Shown: positions 8,643 to 15,212 of the stretch, one piece after another
Position numbering within the stretch: the first letter of the stretch is position 1
How the letters are laid out: every line of letters begins with the position of its first letter
Assembly (NCBI GenBank): GCA_934746785.1
Contig: CAKVFO010000038.1
Location: 1-24,340, forward strand
Origin: an uncultured Clostridium sp.
GTDB taxonomy: Bacteria > Bacillota > Clostridia > Clostridiales > Clostridiaceae
Reading direction: 5' to 3'
Length of the DNA: 24,340 nucleotides
The notes under the pieces: model-generated
Databases searched by the model: none
What the model was told of the DNA's origin: nothing
Seen by the model: only the letters and a program-made list of their open reading frames with translations
Position numbers and translations under genes: made by a program

Positions 8643-8715
8643 TCATGGCATTTTTTGTCTTCATTTGCGAATTATAAATTAAAACTTTCTACTATACTAT
8701 ATTTTTTCTATATCA

Positions 8716-8886
8716 GCCAGCTTACATATGAGAAAGTCAATTATAATTAGTGCTCATTCTAAAAAAATTTTAAATTTCCTATACGTGTACAAAGTGGCTG
8801 ACACCACGCTTTTTAGCGCAGGAAGCCACTTTATAATCCATGCAAAAGGTTCTAAAAGCAAAGTAATTTTCTATTAAATACAAGTT
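8716..8886. repeat. Modular intergenic repeat, copy 2 (module A then B)
   Basis: Module A (about 8716-8788) carries TTACATAT and CTAAAAAAATTTTAAATTTC. Module B (about 8788-8880) has the hairpin TACAAAGTGGCT (8788-8799) with AGCCACTTTATA (8823-8834), then the block ATGCAAAAGGTTCTAAAAGC (8840-8859). The one non-Watson-Crick position becomes a G-U pair in minus-strand RNA. The copy lies immediately after the transketolase terminator and before the yitT pair, in the same orientation relative to its neighbouring genes as copy 3. Confidence 0.82.
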
Positions 8887-8909
8887 AAAAAAGCGCCATC
8901 TGGCGCTTT
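8883..8909 (-). terminator. Rho-independent terminator of the transketolase operon
   Basis: AAAGCGCCA (8890-8898) pairs with TGGCGCTTT (8901-8909) around a tight loop, followed on the minus strand by TTTTTTAAC. It starts 4 nt after the stop codon of the transketolase C-terminal subunit. Confidence 0.92.
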
Positions 8910-8913
8910 GTAA

Positions 8914-9855
8914 TTACTTATTAGCAATCACTTTCTTTGCTCTTTCAACTATATTTTCAACAGTTAATCCATACTTTTCTAATAATTCATTTGGCTTTCC
9001 GCTTTCTCCAAACACATCATTAACACCTATTCTCACTACAGGTACTGGATAGAATTCAGATACTACTTCAGTAACAGCTGATCCTAATCCACCTATGATA
9101 CTGTGCTCTTCTACAGTGATTATAGCTCCTGTTTCTTTTGCTGAATCAATTATTAATTCAGTATCAAGTGGTTTAATAGTATGAATATTAATTACTCTAG
9201 CATTAATACCTTCATTGGCTAATATTGTTTTTGCCTTTAATGCTTTTTCTACCATTATTCCAGTGGCAACTATAGTAACATCATTACCTTCTGAAAGCTT
9301 AATACCTTTTCCTATTTCAAACTTATAATCTTCATTAAGATTTACATTTTCTACAGCCATTCTTCCAAGTCTAACATAGCAAGGTCCATCATATTCTGCT
9401 ATTGCCTTTATTGCTGCTTCTGTTTCAATTCCATCAGCTGGATTGATAACAACCATATTGGGTATACTTCTCATAAGAGATAAATCTTCTATAGCTTGAT
9501 GTGTAGCACCATCTTCTCCTACTGTTAATCCTGCATGAGTAGCACAAATCTTAACATTCAATTTTGGATAACAGATAGAATTTCTTATCTGCTCATATGC
9601 TCTTCCAGCTGCAAACATTGCAAATGTACTAACAAAAGGAATTTTCCCACATGTTGAAAGTCCTGCTGCAACTCCCATCATATTTGACTCTGCTATTCCC
9701 ATATTAAAGAATCTTTCAGGAGCAACTTCCTTAAAATCTGCTGTTTTTGTAGACTTTGATAAGTCTGCATCTAAGACTACTATATTAGGATTAATATCAG
9801 CTAACTTTGCTAAAGTCTTCCCATAAGCTTCTCTTGTTGCTTGTTTAATATTCAT
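8914..9855 (-). CDS. Transketolase, C-terminal subunit (split enzyme)
   Basis: This is the pyrimidine-binding and C-terminal half of a two-subunit transketolase, which moves two-carbon ketol units in the non-oxidative pentose phosphate pathway using thiamine diphosphate. In the 313 residues, E56 in MGIAESNM is the glutamate that activates the cofactor, and THAGLTVGEDGATHQAIED (106-124) with H119 is a hallmark of the family. The C-terminal domain covers about 185-310. It overlaps the stop of the N-terminal subunit by one base (TAATG), so the two are translated together. Split transketolases are common in Clostridia; similar splits occur in some DXS-like or dehydrogenase-like enzymes, but the paired motifs favour transketolase. 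Confidence 0.92.
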   Translation of the reverse strand: MNIKQATREAYGKTLAKLADINPNIVVLDADLSKSTKTADFKEVAPERFFNMGIAESNMMGVAAGLSTCGKIPFVSTFAMFAAGRAYEQIRNSICYPKLNVKICATHAGLTVGEDGATHQAIEDLSLMRSIPNMVVINPADGIETEAAIKAIAEYDGPCYVRLGRMAVENVNLNEDYKFEIGKGIKLSEGNDVTIVATGIMVEKALKAKTILANEGINARVINIHTIKPLDTELIIDSAKETGAIITVEEHSIIGGLGSAVTEVVSEFYPVPVVRIGVNDVFGESGKPNELLEKYGLTVENIVERAKKVIANK

Positions 9856-10676
9856 TATATTTGTCCTCCTAATTCTTTAATTGCTTGATTACATTGTTCT
9901 AAATTTGGTGCATTTCCATGCCATCCTGCATTGTTTTCCATATAAGAAACACCTTTTCCCTTTACAGTTTTACAAATTATAGCTGTAGGTTTTTCTTTAT
10001 ATTCTTTTGCCTTATTTATCGAATCAAGTATTTCATCATAATTATGTCCATCTATTATCAATACATTCCATCCAAAAGCCTCAAACTTTTTATCGATTGG
10101 CGAAGGATTCATAACATCAGTTACATTTCCATCTATTTGAAGTCCATTAAAATCTATAAAAGCAGTAAGATTATCTAATTTATAATGAGCTGCTGCCATT
10201 GCAGCCTCCCAAACTTGACCTTCTTCTAATTCTCCATCTCCTAAAACTGCATAAACTCTGTATGACTTTTTATCAATTTTACCTGCCAAAGCCATACCTA
10301 CTGCTGCAGATATTCCTTGTCCTAATGAACCTGTAGACATATCTACACCTGCTAAATCATTCATATTAGGATGACCCTGCAACCTAGAACCAATTTTTCT
10401 TAATGTCTTTAACTCTTCTATATCAAAGAATCCTCTTCTTGCTAATGCACTATATAAAACTGGTGCTGCATGCCCTTTTGATAATACAAATCTATCTCTA
10501 TTTTCATCCTTCGGATTACTAGGATCTATATTTAACTCATTAAAGAATAAAGTTGTAACAACATCTGCTATTGATAATGATCCTCCTGGATGACCTGATG
10601 CCGATTCTGTTAACATCAAAATAATATCCTTTCTAATTTCATTAGAAATTTGAATTAATTCTTCCTTACTTTTCAT
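9855..10676 (-). CDS. Transketolase, N-terminal subunit (split enzyme)
   Basis: This is the diphosphate-binding half of the split transketolase, 273 residues. Visible are SGHPGGSLS (27-35), FVLSKGHAAP with H69, and the thiamine diphosphate/Mg motif GDGELEEGQ starting at 146 with N177 about 30 residues on, as the family requires. The active site forms only with the C-terminal subunit encoded next. The ATG is 8 nt after AGGAGG. The 275-nt spacer upstream of this gene holds the mazF terminator and AT-rich sequence in which I found no convincing -35/-10 pair. Confidence 0.93.
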   Translation of the reverse strand: MKSKEELIQISNEIRKDIILMLTESASGHPGGSLSIADVVTTLFFNELNIDPSNPKDENRDRFVLSKGHAAPVLYSALARRGFFDIEELKTLRKIGSRLQGHPNMNDLAGVDMSTGSLGQGISAAVGMALAGKIDKKSYRVYAVLGDGELEEGQVWEAAMAAAHYKLDNLTAFIDFNGLQIDGNVTDVMNPSPIDKKFEAFGWNVLIIDGHNYDEILDSINKAKEYKEKPTAIICKTVKGKGVSYMENNAGWHGNAPNLEQCNQAIKELGGQI

Positions 10677-10849
10677 TAGTACATCCTCCTAGATAGTTAT
10701 TATGATATTTACCTATATTACTTATGAGTATATTTTATCATATCCTATATATTTTGAATACTTTATTCTTTTATTTTTGCTATATTTTTTGCTTTTTATT
10801 TATAAATAGAGTATGCTTTTTTAATCTTAGCATATAAATAATTAACAAA

Positions 10850-10905
10850 ATGCTTCCTTCTAAGTATAAAGCTTTATTTTTACTCATATACTTAAAAGAA
10901 AGCAT
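10850..10905 (-). terminator. Terminator-like hairpin downstream of mazF
   Basis: 19-nt arms at 10850-10868 and 10887-10905 are complementary with two exceptions, both of which become G-U pairs in minus-strand RNA, so the helix is continuous only when read from the mazF side. The loop is 18 nt, and TTTTGTTAATTATTT follows. The weak T-tract leaves some doubt that it is an efficient terminator. Confidence 0.65.
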
Positions 10906-10951
10906 CCTATAACTTTCAAATAATTTTAATAAATTCTCGTTATATATTGAT

Positions 10952-11305
10952 TTACGCTAAACTTAAACTAATTAATAGTGCCTTATTAACTTTTATCATA
11001 TCAGAATCAGTCATATGACCTATCTTTTCTTTTAATCTCTTTTTATCCAAAGTACGTATTTGTTCCAAAAGTACTACTGAATCTCTATTAAGACCATAAT
11101 CCTCAGATGATATTTCTACATGTGTTGGTAATTTAGCTTTATTTATCTGAGATGTTATAGCTGCAACTATTACTGTAGGACTATACCTATTTCCTATATC
11201 ATTCTGCATAATAATAACAGGTCTAATCCCGCCCTGCTCCGATCCTATTACAGGACTTAAATCAGCATAAAATATATCTCCTCTTTTTACTACCATAGTC
11301 GTCAT
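10952..11305 (-). CDS. mazF: mRNA interferase MazF (EndoA), toxin
   Basis: This is a ribosome-independent endoribonuclease of the MazF/EndoA type. The 117 residues from MTTMVVKRGDIFYADLSP closely resemble B. subtilis EndoA (116 residues, known to cut at UACAU). The conserved GGIRPV (R28, aligning with catalytic R25) and AAIT (T51, aligning with T48) are intact, as is LPTHVEIS. A GTG at 11332 would add nine residues, but it lies inside the antitoxin gene, and the better ribosome site GGAGTG formed by the antitoxin's last codons precedes the ATG at 11305. An alternative ATG lies at 11296. The gene is coupled to the antitoxin and ends before a long hairpin. Confidence 0.95.
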   Translation of the reverse strand: MTTMVVKRGDIFYADLSPVIGSEQGGIRPVIIMQNDIGNRYSPTVIVAAITSQINKAKLPTHVEISSEDYGLNRDSVVLLEQIRTLDKKRLKEKIGHMTDSDMIKVNKALLISLSLA

Positions 11306-11313
11306 TTGAAAAA

Positions 11314-11532
11314 TCACACTCCGCAAAGCCACGTCTCATAATTATTGATTTCAACTAATTCACCCTCATTATCACTAGCAAGTTGTAGATTGATTTTTCC
11401 CATTTCTATATAGCCATTTTTCATTAATCTAAAAAACTTATTATAATTTTCTTTATTATATTGTATTAATTCACCATACAATATTGTGCTACTTTTTCTC
11501 TTCTCACTTTTTATTTTTTTTAATGATGACAT
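11314..11532 (-). CDS. Short EndoAI/MazE-like antitoxin lacking an evident DNA-binding domain
   Basis: The 72-residue product precedes mazF. Its central stretch FFRLMKNGYIEMGKINLQLAS aligns by eye with the part of B. subtilis EndoAI that reads LMRRGYMEMAKINLNISS, the toxin-binding region, so I call it the cognate antitoxin. EndoAI has 93 residues because a ribbon-helix-helix DNA-binding domain comes first. Here only about 35 mostly basic residues precede the match, with no clear ribbon-helix-helix pattern. The start is well supported by GGGAGG 7 nt before the ATG, and no room exists for an N-terminal extension before the promoter. Neutralisation of MazF is likely; autorepression of the operon is doubtful. 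Confidence 0.75.
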   Translation of the reverse strand: MSSLKKIKSEKRKSSTILYGELIQYNKENYNKFFRLMKNGYIEMGKINLQLASDNEGELVEINNYETWLCGV

Positions 11533-11570
11533 ATTTTTCCCTCCCTACAACAAGAGTTATGTATAATTAA

Positions 11571-11599
11571 ATTATATAAAAAAAATGCCATCATGTCAA
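11571..11599 (-). promoter_or_regulatory. Consensus sigma-A promoter of the antitoxin-mazF operon
   Basis: On the minus strand a perfect TTGACA (11594-11599) and perfect TATAAT (11571-11576) are spaced by 17 nt. The ATG of the antitoxin follows about 39 nt after the -10. In B. subtilis the equivalent genes follow alr; here they have an independent, apparently strong promoter. A weak hairpin at about 11696-11712 in the rest of the 11533-11745 gap may end the upstream gene. Confidence 0.82.
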
Positions 11600-11745
11600 A
11601 AATTGTATTTTAATCTTATTTTTTACTAGCTTATGATTTTCAATATAGTTCATATAATATTCCAATATATTAATTTATAAAGTTAAATTCAACAACTAAG
11701 GACTCTTCTTAGTATTATTTTAAATTTATCCTTCTTTTGTTGCTA

Positions 11746-12351
11746 CTAAAATAATTCATTATCTATTTCATCTAAATATTTAAATTCTTCGTAAATAATT
11801 TCTAGCTTTTCCTTATTGTTTATATCGTATACCTTTGTAACTATTGGACTTTTAGTATCTTTATTTATATATAGCTTAGCTAAATTCATGTGATTATTTT
11901 TAAAATGTAATTCCAAATTTACTTCAATATATTTGGTCTCTCCCCATTCTTCAGTCCCTTCTTCTATGCTTATTATATTATTGTCTAAAATATTATTCAC
12001 AAATGCTAATGGATATACTCTATCTAAATTTTCATCAATTTCATATTCATATCCACTATCATTCATACTTATAAATCCATCTCGATATACTTTAACTCTG
12101 TCCTCTTCAAATTCTATTCTCATACCTTTATTTTTACAATAATACAATTTACTTCTTTCAGTATATTCTCCTTTGTCATTTTTCACTATATACTTCACCT
12201 TACAAGAATACATTTTAGATTCTTTTAAGCCTTCCACTATTTCTGTATTAGTTGGACTAGATACATTTCTAAAAATAATAACCATAATTATCGATATAAA
12301 TGGTACAAATAATAATAGTAATATTTTTTTACTTTTCAAAGTCAATTTCAT
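11746..12351 (-). CDS. YdcC/GerS-like membrane-anchored protein with LolA-like fold
   Basis: The 201-residue protein has one N-terminal hydrophobic anchor (about 9-28) and an extracytoplasmic beta-rich region with the LolA-like pattern (SCKVKYIVKNDKGEYTE, KVYRDGFISMND, APIVTKVYD-like strand near 165). Position between nnr and the endoAI/endoA pair matches B. subtilis ydcC, a sporulation gene, and C. difficile GerS, a germination lipoprotein encoded next to an alanine racemase. Unlike GerS it has no lipobox cysteine, so it would be anchored by the transmembrane helix. The ribosome site GGAGG is close, 4 nt from the ATG. A role in spores is inferred from synteny; similarity is weak and I cannot assign a molecular function. 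Confidence 0.6.
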   Translation of the reverse strand: MKLTLKSKKILLLLFVPFISIIMVIIFRNVSSPTNTEIVEGLKESKMYSCKVKYIVKNDKGEYTERSKLYYCKNKGMRIEFEEDRVKVYRDGFISMNDSGYEYEIDENLDRVYPLAFVNNILDNNIISIEEGTEEWGETKYIEVNLELHFKNNHMNLAKLYINKDTKSPIVTKVYDINNKEKLEIIYEEFKYLDEIDNELF

Positions 12352-12412
12352 AATTCCTCCAATGTAAATTACTCCTTATTACTAATATTACATTGACTCA
12401 TTAAATATTCTT

Positions 12413-13903
12413 CTATCTTGATATACTTTCCATAAATTTGGGCACCTTAGATATTATATCTTCCGCAGTCACAACATATCTGTCTCTTGAAAGTATATCT
12501 CCTATAGCTCCATGAATATATGCACCGCACATAGTACTTTCATAAATTCCAATTCCCTGTGATATTAACGAACCTATAATTCCAGTCAAACAATCCCCCA
12601 TTCCTCCCGATGCCATCTTGCTGTTTCCAGTTGGATTAATAATAGTCTGACTTCCATTGGAAATTACTGTATTAAAACCTTTTAAAAGAGTTACTATATT
12701 ATTATTTCTAGCATACTCTACACACGCATCAATTCTATTATCGTTAATATATTCTATACTACATCCATTAAGTCTTGACATTTCTCCTGTATGAGGAGTA
12801 AACACAGCTCTTCCCTTCAAATAACTTAAAAGATTCTTCTCATTGCTAATTATATTTAAAGCATCTGCATCCAAAACAATTGGACAATTACTTTCACAAA
12901 TAAATTTATTTAACATAGCTTTATTTATATCATTATTACCTAATCCTGGTCCACAAATAATCACATCTGCATCATTTATTAACTTATTAATCTTTCCTTC
13001 TTCACAATAGCTAACTGTCATAGCTTCTATAAGTTTAGAGGACAAAATAGGTTGTACATCATCTTCTACAACCAATGATACAAGACCTGCTCCCGTTTTA
13101 ACAGCTGATTGAGTTGTTATATATGCAGCTCCTGTCATACCCTTACTTCCAGCGAGTATTACTACTCTTCCATAATCTCCTTTGTGATTATATATTCCTC
13201 TCTTAGGTATTATATTTTTATAAACTTCTTTATTTCCTAAATGTATATTGTCTGAGTTACTTTTCTTTATGTTACTAGGCATATTTATATTAACTACTTC
13301 AACTTCTCCTAGATATTCTCTTGCCCCTAAATTAAAATAACCCTTTTTTAAAACCTCTATAACAAAAGTTTTTGAAGCCTTTATAGATATCCCCATGGCC
13401 TTACCTGTATTTGCATTCAATCCTGTAGGATTATCTATAGCTATAATATATTTCGAATTTTCATTTATTGCATTAACTAACTTATATAAAATATTAGTTA
13501 AATCTCTATTTAATCCTATTCCCATTATACCGTCAATAACAACCTCGAAACTTCTTATATCAGAAATAATATCTTTATTGACCTCATTAATAAACTCTAC
13601 AGTGATATTCATTTTTTTTATTATATTGTAATTAGTCAAAAACTCATTAGTCGATCTTTTTAAATTTCCTATCACATATATTTTAACTTCCTTATTTAAC
13701 AAAAAAAGTTTTCTAGCAATTGCCAGAGCATCTCCACCATTATTACCTACACCGCAAAAGAATAAATAACTATTCCCTTTATGTACTATACTTTTAAAAA
13801 TGCTTTCTGCAGCATTTTCCATAAGTATTATACTTGGTATTCCTACTTTCTCTATAGTTTCCTTATCCATTATTTTAGCTTTTTCAATACTTACAACTTC
13901 CAA
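12413..13903 (-). CDS. nnr: Bifunctional NAD(P)H-hydrate epimerase / ADP-dependent dehydratase
   Basis: The enzyme repairs damaged NAD(P)H: the N-terminal YjeF domain epimerises hydrated NAD(P)HX and the C-terminal ribokinase-like domain dehydrates the S form with ADP. In 496 residues, the epimerase part (about 1-210) shows GVGNNGGDALAIARKL (51-66) and DGIMGIGL (124-131; the usual GTG is GIG here). The dehydratase part (about 225-490) shows VVILAGSKGMTGAA (247-260), CGPGLGNN (317-324), DADALN (345-350), TPHTGEMSRL (369-378) and ASGGMGDCLTG with D437. Translation starts at TTG, 7 nt after AGAGGTG. The start lies one base after the stop of the decayed acpS remnant, the normal neighbour of nnr in related bacteria. 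Confidence 0.95.
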   Translation of the reverse strand: MEVVSIEKAKIMDKETIEKVGIPSIILMENAAESIFKSIVHKGNSYLFFCGVGNNGGDALAIARKLFLLNKEVKIYVIGNLKRSTNEFLTNYNIIKKMNITVEFINEVNKDIISDIRSFEVVIDGIMGIGLNRDLTNILYKLVNAINENSKYIIAIDNPTGLNANTGKAMGISIKASKTFVIEVLKKGYFNLGAREYLGEVEVVNINMPSNIKKSNSDNIHLGNKEVYKNIIPKRGIYNHKGDYGRVVILAGSKGMTGAAYITTQSAVKTGAGLVSLVVEDDVQPILSSKLIEAMTVSYCEEGKINKLINDADVIICGPGLGNNDINKAMLNKFICESNCPIVLDADALNIISNEKNLLSYLKGRAVFTPHTGEMSRLNGCSIEYINDNRIDACVEYARNNNIVTLLKGFNTVISNGSQTIINPTGNSKMASGGMGDCLTGIIGSLISQGIGIYESTMCGAYIHGAIGDILSRDRYVVTAEDIISKVPKFMESISR

Positions 13904-13904
13904 T

Positions 13905-14123
13905 TTAATTCACCTCTTTAATAATAACAAAGGAAACAATATTCCTTTCTGCATACGAAATTGTAACATGTACTTTATATTTTTCTACTGCTATCTTATT
14001 GCGTACCTTTCCCCTTAAATTAATTAAGAATTTTCCTATTCAGTATTAATAACTTCGCTACCATTCAAATCAATTCCTCTTATTCCACATCACCCTACCA
14101 AAAATTTCTTTTGTTATAAATAC
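13905..14123 (-). pseudogene. acpS: Remnant of holo-[acyl-carrier-protein] synthase (acpS), C-terminal half, frameshifted
   Basis: Three reading-frame pieces on the minus strand spell the C-terminal half of AcpS, which attaches phosphopantetheine to acyl carrier protein. First, VFITKEIFGRV (14123 to about 14091) matches the FAAKEA region. A shift then leads to GIRGIDLNGSEVINTE (about 14085-14038), and a second shift of one missing base leads to GKFLINLRGK, continued by YKVHVTISYAERNIVSFVI and a stop at 13905-13907. The order matches AcpS (GTGI-G, EV-ND-LGKP, HVSISH, AFV). No N-terminal half remains; the DUF6514-like gene abuts the remnant. The alignment is from memory, but the consecutive matches in the correct order make chance unlikely. 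A functional AcpS must be encoded elsewhere. Confidence 0.78.
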
Positions 14124-14129
14124 ACCTTA

Positions 14130-14420
14130 CTAACAAACATCTTTATCAATGTAATCTCTTAAAACATCTTTTAGATGTATTGGTGATACTTCATTCCTTG
14201 ATAAGATATTTATTATTTCTTCTATTTTTTCTTTACTTGATGATATACTTCCAACTTGATTTTTAACTACTTTTATCTTACCTGCTCTTAATTTATCTTC
14301 TCTTCTTACTTCTACCCCATATTCAATTATATTATCCTCATATTGTTTAGTTATTCCATACGTATATATTCTTTCTAGACCTTCACAATATTTTGTTCTA
14401 ATACTTTTCTCAATTATCAT
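14130..14420 (-). CDS. Small uncharacterised protein, DUF6514-like
   Basis: The 96-residue soluble protein has no signal peptide or membrane segment. It has a YGITKQYEDNIIEYGVEVRRE section followed by a helical C-terminus (SSSKEKIEEIINILSRNEVS, then PIHLKDVLRDYIDK). The pattern of strand-rich N-half and SPIHL-D-L-Y motif resembles the clostridial DUF6514 family, which has no known function; I recall this family only loosely. AGGAGG lies a few nt before the ATG. It ends at the acpS remnant and reads in the same direction as nnr, so it could share a transcript with nnr. A perfect TTGACA (14486-14491) and TGC-TAATAT (14465-14473) lie upstream, but 21 nt apart, too far for a standard promoter. 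Confidence 0.6.
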   Translation of the reverse strand: MIIEKSIRTKYCEGLERIYTYGITKQYEDNIIEYGVEVRREDKLRAGKIKVVKNQVGSISSSKEKIEEIINILSRNEVSPIHLKDVLRDYIDKDVC

Positions 14421-14650
14421 TATTAAACTCCTCCTATAATTTCTCCCCTTTTTACGTTTTATATATTAGCACAGTTAATTTCAAAACATTGTCAAAGCCT
14501 GTCCAACAAATAATAAAAAGTTTCCTTTTTAATGACATAAAATAACTTAATGCAACTATTATCTTTATATTTAATTTCTAAAATATGCTTTTATAATGTT
14601 TTGTAACAATATATATGTCGACTTATCGTATTTTAAAAAAATTTTTGAAA

Positions 14651-14732
14651 TCAAAAAGGCAAGTTTTTTAACTTGCCTTTTTCCCATAAACCCAATATAC
14701 CATAGCTGAATAATGAATACGTTATCATCTAT
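14651..14732 (-). ncRNA. Candidate small transcript (about 80 nt) between ssb and the DUF6514-like gene
   Basis: A good promoter (14739-14766) and a strong terminator (14653-14682) frame about 80 nt that belong to neither neighbouring gene. The predicted start is near 14732. The transcript would also contain a 25-codon ORF (14728-14651, MITYSLFSYGILGLWEKGK at its start) that begins about 4 nt from the 5' end, has no Shine-Dalgarno and ends inside the terminator, so a non-coding RNA or an attenuated leader for the gene at 14130 is more likely than a peptide. I do not recognise any RNA family. Confidence 0.38.
14653..14682. terminator. Strong, bidirectional terminator hairpin
   Basis: AAAAAGGCAAGTT (14653-14665) and AACTTGCCTTTTT (14670-14682) are perfect 13-nt arms with a TTTT loop and T-runs on both strands. 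It ends the candidate small transcript and may also catch read-through from ssb. The remaining spacer from 14421 to 14652 is AT-rich and holds no gene I can support. Confidence 0.9.
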
Positions 14733-14738
14733 ATATCT

Positions 14739-14766
14739 ATTATAACACACTTCAAATATTTTTCAA
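14739..14766 (-). promoter_or_regulatory. Predicted promoter with extended -10, orphan
   Basis: The minus strand has TTGAAA (14761-14766), a 16-nt spacer and TATAAT (14739-14744) preceded by the extended -10 TGT. It lies downstream of the ssb stop and about 320 nt upstream of the next ORF, with a terminator in between, so it seems to drive a short transcript. Confidence 0.65.
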
Positions 14767-14793
14767 CTTATATATTCTTTTACTTTTCTGTAA

Positions 14794-15147
14794 TTATTGC
14801 GCCATATTTTCACTAAATGTTTTTTCTCTTTTAGAATCAACAAAACTAAAGTCCTCTGCTATAACTTCTGCTATATATCTTTTATTCCCTGATTCATCTT
14901 CGTAACTTCCAGTTCTTAATCTTCCACTTAAACTAATACTATCTCCCTTTTTTAAATATTCACACAATATTTGCGCTTTTTTACCCCATGCTGTTACACG
15001 TATGAAATCTGATTTTCTAGTTCCATCAACTGATTTAAAATTTCTCTCCACAGCAATTATAAATGTTGTTCGTACTTTATCTCCTGATTCTGTTGTTCTT
15101 AGTTCAGGATTTTTTATAAGTTTGCCCAATAATACTATCTTATTCAT
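14794..15147 (-). CDS. ssb: Single-stranded DNA-binding protein, short form
   Basis: The 117-residue protein is an OB-fold SSB, which coats single-stranded DNA in replication, repair or transformation. The fold spans about 1-104 with typical segments MNKIVLLGKLIKNPELR, TTFIIAVER, SDFIRVTAWGKKA and ISLSGRLRTGSYED. It ends SENMAQ and lacks both the Gly/Pro-rich linker and the acidic DDDIPF tip through which main SSBs recruit partners, so it is probably an accessory paralogue comparable in length to B. subtilis SsbB rather than the replicative SsbA. The ATG follows AGGAGGTG by 5 nt. It lies 65 nt after the yihY gene on the same strand. Confidence 0.92.
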   Translation of the reverse strand: MNKIVLLGKLIKNPELRTTESGDKVRTTFIIAVERNFKSVDGTRKSDFIRVTAWGKKAQILCEYLKKGDSISLSGRLRTGSYEDESGNKRYIAEVIAEDFSFVDSKREKTFSENMAQ

Positions 15148-15212
15148 GTTAACACCTCCTGAATATCTTCATTCATTAAGTGTTGACATGAATAATAAAT
15201 ATTATTCAAATA

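Noticed and set aside
12361..12394. Inverted repeat AATGTAA / TTACATT before the GerS/YdcC-like gene
   Set aside because: Seven-base AT-rich arms with a 20-nt loop are expected by chance here; no matching sites elsewhere in the window.
13659..13674. TTTTAAATTTCCTATC inside nnr resembling repeat module A
   Set aside because: Similarity stops at about 15 nt, lies in coding sequence and lacks the rest of the module.
13800..14018. Plus-strand ORF overlapping the nnr start and the acpS remnant
   Set aside because: No ribosome site, composition is that of an antisense shadow, and the minus strand explains the region better.
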